Shown here: in pieces, positions 26,833 through 34,520 of the stretch
How the letters are laid out: each line of letters opens with the position of its first letter
Position numbering within the stretch: position 1 is the stretch's first letter
Origin: Balneola sp. EhC07
Lineage (GTDB): Bacteria; Bacteroidota; Rhodothermia; Balneolales; Balneolaceae
DNA length: 64,000 nucleotides
NCBI RefSeq assembly: GCF_001650905.1
Contig: NZ_LXYG01000012.1
Location: 1-64,000 of the forward strand
Direction of reading: 5' to 3'
Position numbers and translations under genes: made by a program
The notes under the pieces: model-generated
Seen by the model: only the letters and a program-made list of their open reading frames with translations
What the model was told of the DNA's origin: nothing
The model's database searches: none

Positions 26833-28119
26833 ATGAGTGAAATTACTACAAAAGCAGAGACAAAGAACACCAGGTTTTTGAGAGAAAATGTGGAACTTCA
26901 ATACTTGAAAGTCAGAAGCTTCACAAACAAAATAGTTGAGCCTTTAGAGACGGAAGACTTTGTAATCCAACCTATGGAAAACACAAGTCCGGCTAAATGG
27001 CATTTGGCTCATACTAGTTGGTTTTTTGAGACCTTTGTTTTAGAAAAGTTTCAGCCGGGTTTTGAAAGCTTACATCCTCAATACGCGTATTTTTTTAACT
27101 CATATTACTTGCAAACAGGAGTGCCGTTTTCCAGAGCTAATCGGGGTCTATTATCCCGACCTACAGTAAAAGAGGTGTTCGAATATCGCGAGTATGTAAA
27201 TGAAAAAGTTGTAGATTTTATACAGAATTGCGATGACAAAATTTGGGAAGAAGCATCAAAAGTAGTTGAGATCGGGATAAATCACGAGCAACAACATCAG
27301 GAATTGATCCTTACTGATATAAAGTACTTACTTGCGCAAAACCCGTTGCTTCCCATTTACAAAGAAAGAGAAACACTGGACTCAGAGACTCCGGGAGAAC
27401 TGGAATGGATCACTTTTGAAGAATGTATCGTAGAAATCGGAAATAAAGGTGATGAATTCACCTATGATAATGAACATCCGGTTCACCGAACTTTTATACA
27501 GAATTTTGAACTTGCAGACCGCTTGATCACGAATAATGAATTTCTTGAGTTTATGAATGATGATGGATATAGACGTTCAGAACTTTGGTTGGATGAGGGG
27601 TGGAGCAAAGTGAAGTCAGAAGAATGGAATGCGCCACTTTATTGGTTTACCAGAGATGGATCATGGTTCAATTTTACACTTTCAGGAGCCAGAAAAGTAG
27701 CACTTAATGAACCTGTAACTCATATAAGCTATTATGAAGCAGATGCTTTTGCAAGATGGAAAGGATGTCGTCTACCAACTGAACAGGAGTGGGAATATGC
27801 TTGTGGTGACCGTGAAATAACCGGAAATTTTGTAGATGGAAATACTTTTCATCCTTTAGTTTTAAAAAATAATGAAGGTGGATTAAAACAAATGTATGGA
27901 GACGTTTGGGAATGGACCCAAAGCAGTTATTCTCCTTATCCCGGCTATAAACCGTTACCGGGAGCACTAGGTGAATACAACGGAAAGTTTATGGCCAATC
28001 AGTACGTTCTGCGTGGCGGCTCTTGCGCAACTTCAAACTCTCATATCAGAAAAACGTACCGCAATTTTTTTCATGCTGATGCAAGGTGGCAATTCTCAGG
28101 AATAAGATTGGCAAAATAG
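26833..28119 (+). CDS. egtB: Ergothioneine biosynthesis sulfoxide synthase EgtB
   Basis: This 428-residue protein has an N-terminal DinB-like domain (about 15-165) and a C-terminal FGE-sulfatase domain (about 195-428). EgtB joins a thiol donor to hercynine with O2 at a non-haem iron. The three expected iron ligands are visible: His60 in KWHLAHTSWFFETF, and His151 and His155 in INHEQQHQEL. The C-terminal domain has GCRLPTEQEWEYAC and LRGGSCATSNSHIRKTYRNF, and ends GIRLAK. egtD begins 5 bases after the stop. No egtC or egtE is adjacent, which fits a shortened pathway or a donor that does not need EgtC. Confidence 0.93.
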   Translation: MSEITTKAETKNTRFLRENVELQYLKVRSFTNKIVEPLETEDFVIQPMENTSPAKWHLAHTSWFFETFVLEKFQPGFESLHPQYAYFFNSYYLQTGVPFSRANRGLLSRPTVKEVFEYREYVNEKVVDFIQNCDDKIWEEASKVVEIGINHEQQHQELILTDIKYLLAQNPLLPIYKERETLDSETPGELEWITFEECIVEIGNKGDEFTYDNEHPVHRTFIQNFELADRLITNNEFLEFMNDDGYRRSELWLDEGWSKVKSEEWNAPLYWFTRDGSWFNFTLSGARKVALNEPVTHISYYEADAFARWKGCRLPTEQEWEYACGDREITGNFVDGNTFHPLVLKNNEGGLKQMYGDVWEWTQSSYSPYPGYKPLPGALGEYNGKFMANQYVLRGGSCATSNSHIRKTYRNFFHADARWQFSGIRLAK

Positions 28120-28124
28120 ATCCA

Positions 28125-29069
28125 ATGACAGAAACAGAACTATTATCCAAAAAAACTTCAATGCTTGAGGAAGTGATCTCAGGATTGTCTCAGGAACAAA
28201 AAACACTTCCGAGTAAATTTTTCTATGATGAAAGAGGCTCTAAGTTATTCGACGATATAACCGAGTTGGATGAATACTACCCAACTCGCACAGAAAGAAA
28301 GATTCTGGAAGAGAATGTGAATGAAATAGCAGAATATTTAGGAGAGAAAGTTTTACTGATAGAGCCCGGCAGCGGAAGCAGCTCAAAAACGAAGATCCTG
28401 CTAGGGAATATGGAAAATATCTGTTGTTATATTCCAATGGATATTTCTGGCGACTATCTGTATAAAGTTGCTGAACAATTACGATTGGAATTCCCCAATA
28501 TTCAGATCTTACCTCTTTCTGCAGATTATACTAAGCCATTCGAGCTGCCTGAAAGTAGCCCCGATGCAAGAAAAATAGTTTTTTACCCCGGCTCTACCAT
28601 TGGGAATTTCAAAATGGAAAAAGTAGAACAATTCTTAAAAGTGATACATGACATTATTGAAGATGACGGGGCTTTCCTGATCGGGGCAGATCTTAAAAAA
28701 GAGATCAGTGTTCTGGAAGCTGCATATAACGATTCCGAGGGAGTAACCGCTGAATTCAATAAGAATATTCTTACTCATCTGAATAAAGAATTGGGGACTT
28801 CATTCAATACGGATCTATTCGATCATAAGTCGATCTGGAATGAAGAAAAAGGACGTATCGAGATGCACCTTTTTGTGAAAGAAGATCATGATGTTGTTCT
28901 AGGAGAAGAGATGATACACTTTCAAAAAGGAGAATCTATTCATACTGAAAACTCACATAAATATACTTTAGATGGGTTTGCCGAGATGGTATCTGAATGG
29001 TTTGAGGTGAAAAAAGTATGGACAGATGAGAGGGATTATTTTAGTTTACAATATTTGGTTCCGAGGTAA
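28125..29069 (+). CDS. egtD: L-histidine N-alpha-methyltransferase EgtD
   Basis: This SAM-dependent methyltransferase (314 residues from ATG 28125) converts histidine to hercynine, the first step of ergothioneine synthesis. FFYDERGSKLFDDITEL and DEYYPTRTERKIL are diagnostic of the family. LIEPGSGSSSKTKILL is the SAM-binding glycine loop, and FYPGSTIGNF follows. An in-frame GTG at 28086 would overlap egtB by 34 bases. The ATG 5 bases after the egtB stop is preferred. Confidence 0.95.
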   Translation: MTETELLSKKTSMLEEVISGLSQEQKTLPSKFFYDERGSKLFDDITELDEYYPTRTERKILEENVNEIAEYLGEKVLLIEPGSGSSSKTKILLGNMENICCYIPMDISGDYLYKVAEQLRLEFPNIQILPLSADYTKPFELPESSPDARKIVFYPGSTIGNFKMEKVEQFLKVIHDIIEDDGAFLIGADLKKEISVLEAAYNDSEGVTAEFNKNILTHLNKELGTSFNTDLFDHKSIWNEEKGRIEMHLFVKEDHDVVLGEEMIHFQKGESIHTENSHKYTLDGFAEMVSEWFEVKKVWTDERDYFSLQYLVPR

Positions 29070-29149
29070 CAATAGGTCATTCATTAAATGTTACGTACAT
29101 CGACGAAAAAATGTGCCCTTAGTATTTAAGATGAGATAGAGAACAAAAT

Positions 29150-29178
29150 CCGTCAGCCGTGCAAAGCCCGACAGACGG
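29150..29178. repeat. GC-rich imperfect palindrome (REP-like)
   Basis: CCGTCAGCCGTGC (29150-29162) and GCCCGACAGACGG (29166-29178) form an imperfect 13-base hairpin with an AAA loop, in the 275-base gap between egtD and the convergent plsC-like gene. It is far more GC-rich than its surroundings. The rest of the gap (29070-29344) shows no gene I can support. Such elements are usually dispersed repeats, but I see only one copy of this type here. Confidence 0.45.
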
Positions 29179-29344
29179 AGTAGTAGATATCCATCATTTC
29201 GCTGAAAGAGGGGTGATGGAGTTAGTTGAAATAATTCTAAAGGTCGGTGTAGTTGGAAGCTTTTCCTAAAATCGTCAGGATTATAAACAGGGGTAAGTTT
29301 TGTAAGTGAACTATCTAACATCTACAAGGATAACCTCAATCACA

Positions 29345-30082
29345 CTAAACCCCAGCCCAATCCAAAAACATGTTTCTCACTTCTTCAATGTGTTCTTCAA
29401 TAGTATCAATTTTCCAAGAGGAGGTATCGATCTGAGGATGAATGGTAGCTGTGATCTCGCCTTGCTTTGCCATCAAAGATCCACCCTTACTTAGTCTGTC
29501 ATTCCCATCAAAATAAATCGGGACAATAGGATATCCCAAGTCAATAGCCATTCTAAATGCTCCTTTTTTGAAAGGTCCGATCTTTCCTTCGTGCTTCCGC
29601 GAACCTTCAGGAGCTAAAATCAGATTTAGATTGTTCTCTCTGAGCCTGTCATACGTTTTTTGAAGTGTAGATATGGCATGTTGTTTATCAGAGCGTTTGA
29701 TAAAAACCTGTCCTGTTAATCGTCCGATAATAAAAAAGAAAGGGATGTATTGGAGCTCCCACTTTATTACAATTCGGAAGCGCTCAAGTGCTAACATCAA
29801 AACAGCGGGTATGTCAAGGGTTGAGCAGTGGTTAAAAATAAAAATGACGGGTTTGGAAGTATCTTTTCTCAGATCGTTAAGATGGTAATCTATTCCAAGT
29901 AAAAAGAAGATCGGTTTCCCCATATATTTCGGAAAGGTTTTAACGATCCAGTTGGTAGCCTTTCCGAAGGTAAGAAGTACTAAAATAGTTACGAGTAAAG
30001 AAACCAGTAGCAGAATTAACATGAATACGATCATCGTAATGATGCTTCGCACATATTCAAAAAAAGTCAGGGTTGTTTGCAT
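29345..30082 (-). CDS. plsC: 1-acyl-sn-glycerol-3-phosphate acyltransferase (PlsC family)
   Basis: This 245-residue protein has an N-terminal hydrophobic helix pair (about 15-45). The acyltransferase motif I is FNHCSTLDIP (NHx4D), the glycerol-phosphate-binding region follows, and motif III is LAPEGSRKHEGKIGPFKKGA. PlsC makes phosphatidic acid at the inner membrane. Family members can act on other lipids, so exact substrate assignment is moderate. It is the last gene of a minus-strand run after yraN. Confidence 0.85.
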   Translation of the reverse strand: MQTTLTFFEYVRSIITMIVFMLILLLVSLLVTILVLLTFGKATNWIVKTFPKYMGKPIFFLLGIDYHLNDLRKDTSKPVIFIFNHCSTLDIPAVLMLALERFRIVIKWELQYIPFFFIIGRLTGQVFIKRSDKQHAISTLQKTYDRLRENNLNLILAPEGSRKHEGKIGPFKKGAFRMAIDLGYPIVPIYFDGNDRLSKGGSLMAKQGEITATIHPQIDTSSWKIDTIEEHIEEVRNMFLDWAGV

Positions 30083-30116
30083 AGTGGAAAATCAATATTC
30101 AAAGGTACATTTCCAA

Positions 30117-30482
30117 CTATCGAAACGCATCCTGAATGTGGTTAAATTCGGGGGCTTCATTTTTTTTCTGTAGAATGCCGATCACGTCAAACCGCATGGG
30201 AGAGCCGTCCATTTTTCGCTCATACATCCAGGCTTCTGCAGCTTTAAAAACGTGTTCCACTTTTACTTCAGAGACATATTCTTCGGGTCGTCCGTATTTA
30301 TCGGAAGATCTTAACTTTACCTCGATAAACACAATAGCGGTGTCATCATAAGCGATAATATCAACTTCTGACTTTTCGAAAAAATAATTTCTTTCCAGAA
30401 TTCTCCAACCTTTGCTTTCCAGATAAGCACAAGCCAGTTCCTCGCCTTCATTTCCAATTTCACGGGTAGTTTTTTTAGTCAT
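30117..30482 (-). CDS. YraN/UPF0102 family endonuclease-like protein
   Basis: This 121-residue protein has the whole UPF0102 fold: GNEGEELACAYLESKGWRIL, then the nuclease-like core SEVDIIAYDDTAIVFIEVKLR with Asp and Glu-x-Lys residues of a PD-(D/E)xK site, and YVSEVKVEHVFKAAEAWM. The function is not settled and a role in DNA processing is assumed from the fold. Its ATG overlaps the 3' end of the upstream GbsR-like gene by 8 bases. Confidence 0.9.
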   Translation of the reverse strand: MTKKTTREIGNEGEELACAYLESKGWRILERNYFFEKSEVDIIAYDDTAIVFIEVKLRSSDKYGRPEEYVSEVKVEHVFKAAEAWMYERKMDGSPMRFDVIGILQKKNEAPEFNHIQDAFR

Positions 30483-31044
30483 CAGACTTTTTTCCTATCA
30501 ATGATTCTTTCACTTCCACTAATTTTATGAGCTGTTTCAAAAAGCCGAGATTCTTTTTGTTGATGTATGGGAGGAGGGCTCCGGTAAATCGTTCAAACAT
30601 TTCCAGAAACTCATTATAATTTTCGATGCGTTGTTTGAAGGCTTTGCTTTCTTCATCATTTAACCCGCCAGATTCCAACGTAGCGATGCATTCTTTCAAT
30701 TCAGCTCTGATGGGCTCGATTTCTTTTTGTTGCCGTTCCCGTATAATTGTCGATACTATTTTCCAGACGTCGGTTTCGGCAGTATAAAAATCTTTGCGTG
30801 TTCCGGATTTTTGAACTTTATGGATCAATTCCCATTCCACCAATCTATGCAGATTCATATTGGCATTTCCACGACTTATATCAAGCTTATCCATTATAGA
30901 GTCGGTATCCAGCGGATGTGATTCAGCATACAGCAGTGCGTGAATTTGTGACATCGTTTTATTGATGCCCCAAGCGGAAGCCATATCTCCCCAAAGCTGA
31001 ACAAATTGATCTAAGGCATCGGTATAAGCTTGCGTTCTTTTCAT
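30475..31044 (-). CDS. GbsR/MarR-family transcriptional regulator
   Basis: This 189-residue protein has a winged helix (about 22-95: MSQIHALLYAESHPLDTDSI, LDISRGNANMNLHRLVEWEL) preceded by the WGDMASAWGINKT segment typical of GbsR-like regulators. A helical C-terminal dimerisation region follows. GbsR senses choline/betaine in Bacillus, but Bacteroidota members have unknown ligands. It overlaps the yraN-like gene by 8 bases. No betaine genes are nearby. Confidence 0.82.
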   Translation of the reverse strand: MKRTQAYTDALDQFVQLWGDMASAWGINKTMSQIHALLYAESHPLDTDSIMDKLDISRGNANMNLHRLVEWELIHKVQKSGTRKDFYTAETDVWKIVSTIIRERQQKEIEPIRAELKECIATLESGGLNDEESKAFKQRIENYNEFLEMFERFTGALLPYINKKNLGFLKQLIKLVEVKESLIGKKSDD

Positions 31045-31088
31045 GTGGAGAAAATAATCAGAATTACACTGAAAGAAAGATTTCTTTA

Positions 31089-31835
31089 TTAGCTATTTCT
31101 CAATTGATCAAACAACCGCTTTACCTGAAGATCTCCAAAACCATAAATGCTTTCTCTTTTATGAAACTCCCGGAAAACAAGACCAAATTCATCAGAACCT
31201 GTTTCTTTCATTATGTCCAGAAGTGTTTGTTCCGGCCTTCCCGGTGAACCATCACTCGGAAACCGTTCAAGGTTCGCTTGTGCTGCATCTTCCAAGAAAG
31301 GAAATTCTTTAGAGTGTTTCACAGCGAGTTCTAAAATTTCCGTATGGTTTTGATCCTGATATAACTCCCAAAGAGAAGAGAAAAGCTTCACTTCATCAAC
31401 AGATAACCGGACTTTTGATCTAAAAGCGTTTTCTAGACCATCAGAGTTTAAACCGCCGAAACCATACTGAATATCGGTATGTGGGCGAACAAGAAAGACT
31501 TGGGTAGGAGTTACGAAATTGAGAATTAAATGAGACACAAACCATAAGTTAACCTGACAAAAAAGATCATCTTCAAACCAAAGATTGATAACTGAATGTT
31601 CAGGTAAAGAAATAATTTTTTTAAACTCGGGAATAACTTCATTATGGTAAAATCCTTTTTCTGAATCGTAAGCATTACTTAAATATTCCGCTCTTAGCTC
31701 AAAAAGTTGATCCAAAGAATCCGCAGATACATCACCATTCACTAAACATTCTCTGGCTACGATTAGCTCGCCATTTAAAGAATCAGGAAATTGATCTTTT
31801 AAAGCATCGCCATTAAGGATGTGGAATTCTTTCAT
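31089..31835 (-). CDS. DUF1835 domain protein
   Basis: This 248-residue cytosolic protein starts with the DUF1835 pattern FHILNGDALKDQFPDSLNGE, IVARECLVNGDV. A central INLWFEDDLFCQVNLWF stretch precedes a helical C-terminal half. The molecular function of the family is unknown. It is followed on the same strand by the VOC and DUF1304 genes with short gaps (about 50 bases upstream of the regulator, 6 bases to the VOC gene). Confidence 0.78.
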   Translation of the reverse strand: MKEFHILNGDALKDQFPDSLNGELIVARECLVNGDVSADSLDQLFELRAEYLSNAYDSEKGFYHNEVIPEFKKIISLPEHSVINLWFEDDLFCQVNLWFVSHLILNFVTPTQVFLVRPHTDIQYGFGGLNSDGLENAFRSKVRLSVDEVKLFSSLWELYQDQNHTEILELAVKHSKEFPFLEDAAQANLERFPSDGSPGRPEQTLLDIMKETGSDEFGLVFREFHKRESIYGFGDLQVKRLFDQLRNS

Positions 31836-31841
31836 GTCTGT

Positions 31842-32225
31842 TCAGAGATCTTCAAGAAAGGTGATGCGGTTTTTGCTTAATATGAAGAAACTGACTTCTG
31901 AAGTATTCCAGGAAGTTTGTCTGCGTATTTGTTCCTCTTTTATAACTCCTGAGTCGATCAATTCTTGATACAAGAGTTCAATATTTTCTACTTCAAATTT
32001 CACATCAGTTGAGATCATGTCTTCCGGAAATTGAAACTGAAGATGCATGTATAAATTGTCTCGTCCAATTACAGCATAATCGATCTTTCCATCCTGATAT
32101 GCGGAGCTGTCATACACATTTTTAAATCCCAGTTTCTCTTCATACCACTTAACATCTCTATCAACATCTGCAGAAGCAAGAACGGGACTTATGAATTTAA
32201 GCTTTGCTGTTGCGGGTTTGCTCAT
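31842..32225 (-). CDS. Glyoxalase/bleomycin-resistance (VOC) family protein
   Basis: This 127-residue single-domain VOC protein has KFISPVLASADVDRDVKWYE at the start, EKLGFKNVYDS after it, and a beta-strand with LYMHLQFQFPE. VOC proteins use paired beta-alpha-beta modules for metal-dependent chemistry or ligand binding. Only part of the metal-ligand pattern is visible, so enzymatic activity is not certain. It sits 3 bases from the DUF1304 gene and 6 from the DUF1835 gene. Confidence 0.82.
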   Translation of the reverse strand: MSKPATAKLKFISPVLASADVDRDVKWYEEKLGFKNVYDSSAYQDGKIDYAVIGRDNLYMHLQFQFPEDMISTDVKFEVENIELLYQELIDSGVIKEEQIRRQTSWNTSEVSFFILSKNRITFLEDL

Positions 32226-32228
32226 ATC

Positions 32229-32591
32229 TCAAATATATATTAATAGAAGAATCCCGATAAGTGCGGGCAAACCTTGTACGAAGAATATCTTTTTGCTGAC
32301 TGTAGCGGCTCCAAAGATTCCTGCGGCAGCTACACAGCTCAGAAAAAATAAAGCCACATTGACCCACCAATAAGGGTTTTCTATAAAAAAAGACCAAATG
32401 AGGCCGGCTGCAAGAAACCCATTATAAAGTCCTTGATTGGCGGCCATATTTTTAGTCTTTTCAAAGAAATCAGGTGAAAATCCTGTGAATACTTTCTTTG
32501 CGCGTGTTGTCCAGGCAAACATTTCTAACCACAAAAAATAAAGGTGTAGAATGGCGACAAATCCGATGAGTATTTTAGCTGCTAGTTCCAT
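32229..32591 (-). CDS. DUF1304 family membrane protein
   Basis: This 120-residue protein has four predicted TM helices. The start (AAKILIGFVAILHLYFLWLE, then MFAWTTRAKKVF) and the NQGLYNGFLAAGLIWSF block are the DUF1304 signature. It is an inner-membrane protein of unknown function, transcribed with the VOC protein. Confidence 0.88.
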   Translation of the reverse strand: MELAAKILIGFVAILHLYFLWLEMFAWTTRAKKVFTGFSPDFFEKTKNMAANQGLYNGFLAAGLIWSFFIENPYWWVNVALFFLSCVAAAGIFGAATVSKKIFFVQGLPALIGILLLIYI

Positions 32592-32601
32592 GAGTTTTTA
32601 G

Positions 32602-32931
32602 TTAATATAGTTCAAGACAACCTATTTCAGACTTTATAAAGCTTTTTATGGTGTCAATATGATTTTTTAAAATGGTACTAAGTTGGTCTCTAGTTGTATT
32701 ACCAAATCTCAACCATATTATTTTCGGAGGGAATCCATTAAGTGTTTGCAGTTCATAAAAATCACCATCAAATGTAACAATAGTAAAGGCGTTTCTTTTT
32801 GCAAATTCCCATATTTCAAGGTCAGGCTTATTTTGCAATCTTACTTCATTAACGTGAACAAATTGTAGGTCCGGATGCTCAAAAATTTTTGCTACTCTAT
32901 AGGAAATATTCTGGTCCAAGAGTAACTTCAT
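32602..32931 (-). CDS. DUF5615 PIN-like putative toxin
   Basis: This 109-residue protein starts MKLLLDQNISYRVAKIFEHP and contains FTIVTFDGDFYELQTLNGFP and PPKIIWLRFGNTT. Acidic residues sit at the usual PIN-like positions (Asp6, Asp55, Asp57 region). DUF5615 proteins are thought to be mRNA-cleaving toxins of VapC-like systems. Its start overlaps the DUF433 stop by one base (TAATG), the normal antitoxin-then-toxin order. Confidence 0.85.
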   Translation of the reverse strand: MKLLLDQNISYRVAKIFEHPDLQFVHVNEVRLQNKPDLEIWEFAKRNAFTIVTFDGDFYELQTLNGFPPKIIWLRFGNTTRDQLSTILKNHIDTIKSFIKSEIGCLELY

Positions 32932-33152
32932 TAAGCAACTCGAATATTATGTTCTCGGTCGGCGGCAAAAGAAAGGCATGCCTTGATATCCTCTTCTGTA
33001 AGCTCCGGAAAGTCCTCTATAATTTTTTCTTTCGACATGTCCTTGGCTAGCCAAGCTAAAACATCGTAAACTGAAATTCGTGTATCACGGATACAAGGTT
33101 TTCCAAATCTCTTAGAAGAATCGATTTTGATTATTTTTTTATAAGAGTCCAT
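32931..33152 (-). CDS. DUF433 domain putative antitoxin
   Basis: This 73-residue protein has the DUF433 core: FGKPCIRDTRISVYDVLAWL, then EKIIEDFPELTEEDIKACL. It is a short helical DNA-binding domain that acts as antitoxin and autoregulator in VapB-like pairs. It is translationally coupled (TAATG) to the DUF5615 gene. Confidence 0.88.
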   Translation of the reverse strand: MDSYKKIIKIDSSKRFGKPCIRDTRISVYDVLAWLAKDMSKEKIIEDFPELTEEDIKACLSFAADREHNIRVA

Positions 33153-33194
33153 AACTACAATATCAATAATCGTAATATTACTTACAAAAATTGA

Positions 33195-33971
33195 TCAGAA
33201 ATTATTTATCAAGCTTAAAGCCCATTCATCATTCTTCTTCCGAAGATTCCGGAGTGCGTGTTTGATGATCCAGATTCTTTCTTTTGAAGCATCTGTACTC
33301 CATTTTTCAATAATCCTTTTGGCAACTTCAGGATTGTCTTTCAAAATATCATTCAGACAGTTAGCAACAGATTTCTGAACGTATTTTGAAGGATCATCTT
33401 TAAGGATTTCCAGAATAGGAAATAACGGATTCGGATTGTCTATAAACATCTGAAGTTTGGTGGCCCAAGGCAACCTCGGTCGACCGCCTTCACTTGATAA
33501 CCTTCGGATGTGTTTATTGGAATCCATCGACCAAGTTTTCATCCTTGCCATTGTTTGTTCCGGATATTTTTCAATAAAGGGACGGATGGCATATTCACCG
33601 GTATTTCTCTTGGTGATCTCTTCAATGGCTCTCATGGAAATATCAAAGTGATCTAACCCATACTTTTCTACAAATTTTGCAATGGGCATGATCCAGTAAT
33701 ATTCTTTAAACATTCCGGTTTCTTCATCGTTTTCCGGTCCAAGTATTTGAAGCAAAACTTCAACTTGTTGTGGATAATCGCTTTCCAAATGGTTGTTTAG
33801 CTCATCGGCTATTAACTCGACCCTGTCTTTGAGTTCTAACCCATCAACTCCTGTATCTACTTTTTTGATGAAAGCAGTTGAGTTAAAATCAGATCTAACA
33901 GAAAGTAGTTTTTCCGAAAGCTGTTCTGCCAGTTCATTATCGAACCAAAGTTTAAGAGGTTTGTAGGGCAT
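33195..33971 (-). CDS. DNA alkylation repair protein, AlkC-like HEAT-repeat family
   Basis: This 258-residue all-helical protein resembles the AlkC/AlkD alkylpurine glycosylase family. HIRRLSSEGGRPRLPWA is the conserved AlkC-type block, followed by HEAT-like helices (ILKDDPSKYVQKSVANCLND). These enzymes excise 3-methyladenine-type lesions. It is placed between the DUF433 gene and the GxxExxY gene. No ada or alkB gene is adjacent. Confidence 0.85.
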   Translation of the reverse strand: MPYKPLKLWFDNELAEQLSEKLLSVRSDFNSTAFIKKVDTGVDGLELKDRVELIADELNNHLESDYPQQVEVLLQILGPENDEETGMFKEYYWIMPIAKFVEKYGLDHFDISMRAIEEITKRNTGEYAIRPFIEKYPEQTMARMKTWSMDSNKHIRRLSSEGGRPRLPWATKLQMFIDNPNPLFPILEILKDDPSKYVQKSVANCLNDILKDNPEVAKRIIEKWSTDASKERIWIIKHALRNLRKKNDEWALSLINNF

Positions 33972-33983
33972 ATAAAGGCGGGT

Positions 33984-33996
33984 GAAACAGAATTAT
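33984..33996. repeat. Left copy of an inverted repeat flanking the GxxExxY gene
   Basis: GAAACAGAATTAT. The reverse complement recurs exactly at 34487-34499, on the other side of the 381-base GxxExxY ORF. Both copies continue into related GGATTA-rich sequence. Confidence 0.55.
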
Positions 33997-34026
33997 CTGG
34001 ATTAAAGGATTGTCAGAATGCTTGAA

Positions 34027-34407
34027 TTACTTTGGATGATATTTGGGATCGAACAACAATTTATATTCCATGCTTTTGCTTCCAAAATTAATCAATAATC
34101 CTAAAGGAAAATCATAAGCAACGGTATAGTTTTTTGCTTGTGCAAGATGAACATCTTCAAGCTTTGTAACGGCTTTTATTTCAACAATTACTTTTTCTTC
34201 TACTACAAAATCTGCTCTTCTTGTTCCTACTTGTACATCTTTATAAAATATGGCTTGATTCTTCTCTCTTTCGAAATTCAATCCGCTTTCTTCTAGCTCC
34301 ATTTTAAGACAACGCTGGTATATAACTTCCTGAAAGCCCGGACCAATAGTATTATGAACATTCATTGCACAACCTATAATCTTATAAGTGAGCTCATTTT
34401 TAATCAT
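34027..34407 (-). CDS. GxxExxY family PD-(D/E)xK-like protein
   Basis: This 126-residue protein has the defining GPGFQEVIY (GxxExxY) block. A nuclease-like core RRADFVVEEKVIVEIKAV (Asp, then Glu-x-Lys) and QAKNYTVAYDFPLGLLINFG follow. The family is widespread in Bacteroidota with unknown function. The gene is bracketed by inverted 13-base repeats, suggesting it moves or spreads as a small unit. Confidence 0.9.
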   Translation of the reverse strand: MIKNELTYKIIGCAMNVHNTIGPGFQEVIYQRCLKMELEESGLNFEREKNQAIFYKDVQVGTRRADFVVEEKVIVEIKAVTKLEDVHLAQAKNYTVAYDFPLGLLINFGSKSMEYKLLFDPKYHPK

Positions 34408-34486
34408 AGCAATCTGAAGCAGAATTTACAGGATTAAAGAATTACTTTAATTAAGCAAAGTAAATCCTGCAAATCCAGTAATCTTA

Positions 34487-34499
34487 ATAATTCTGTTTC
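34487..34499. repeat. Right copy of an inverted repeat flanking the GxxExxY gene
   Basis: ATAATTCTGTTTC is the exact reverse complement of 33984-33996. Between the gene start and this copy lie further related motifs (CAGGATTAAAG at 34429-34439, AAATCCTGCAAATCC at 34462-34476). Confidence 0.55.
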
Positions 34500-34520
34500 A
34501 AATTTTATTGGATTATCGTA

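Noticed and set aside
29091-29321. Minus-strand ORF of 76 residues in the egtD-plsC gap
   Set aside because: No homology or protein-like pattern, overlaps a palindromic repeat, and its composition is unlike the neighbouring genes.
29345-34407. Genomic island covering the accessory genes of the minus-strand run
   Set aside because: No integrase, tRNA junction or direct-repeat boundary is visible, and base composition does not change clearly. Only the GxxExxY unit shows flanking repeats.
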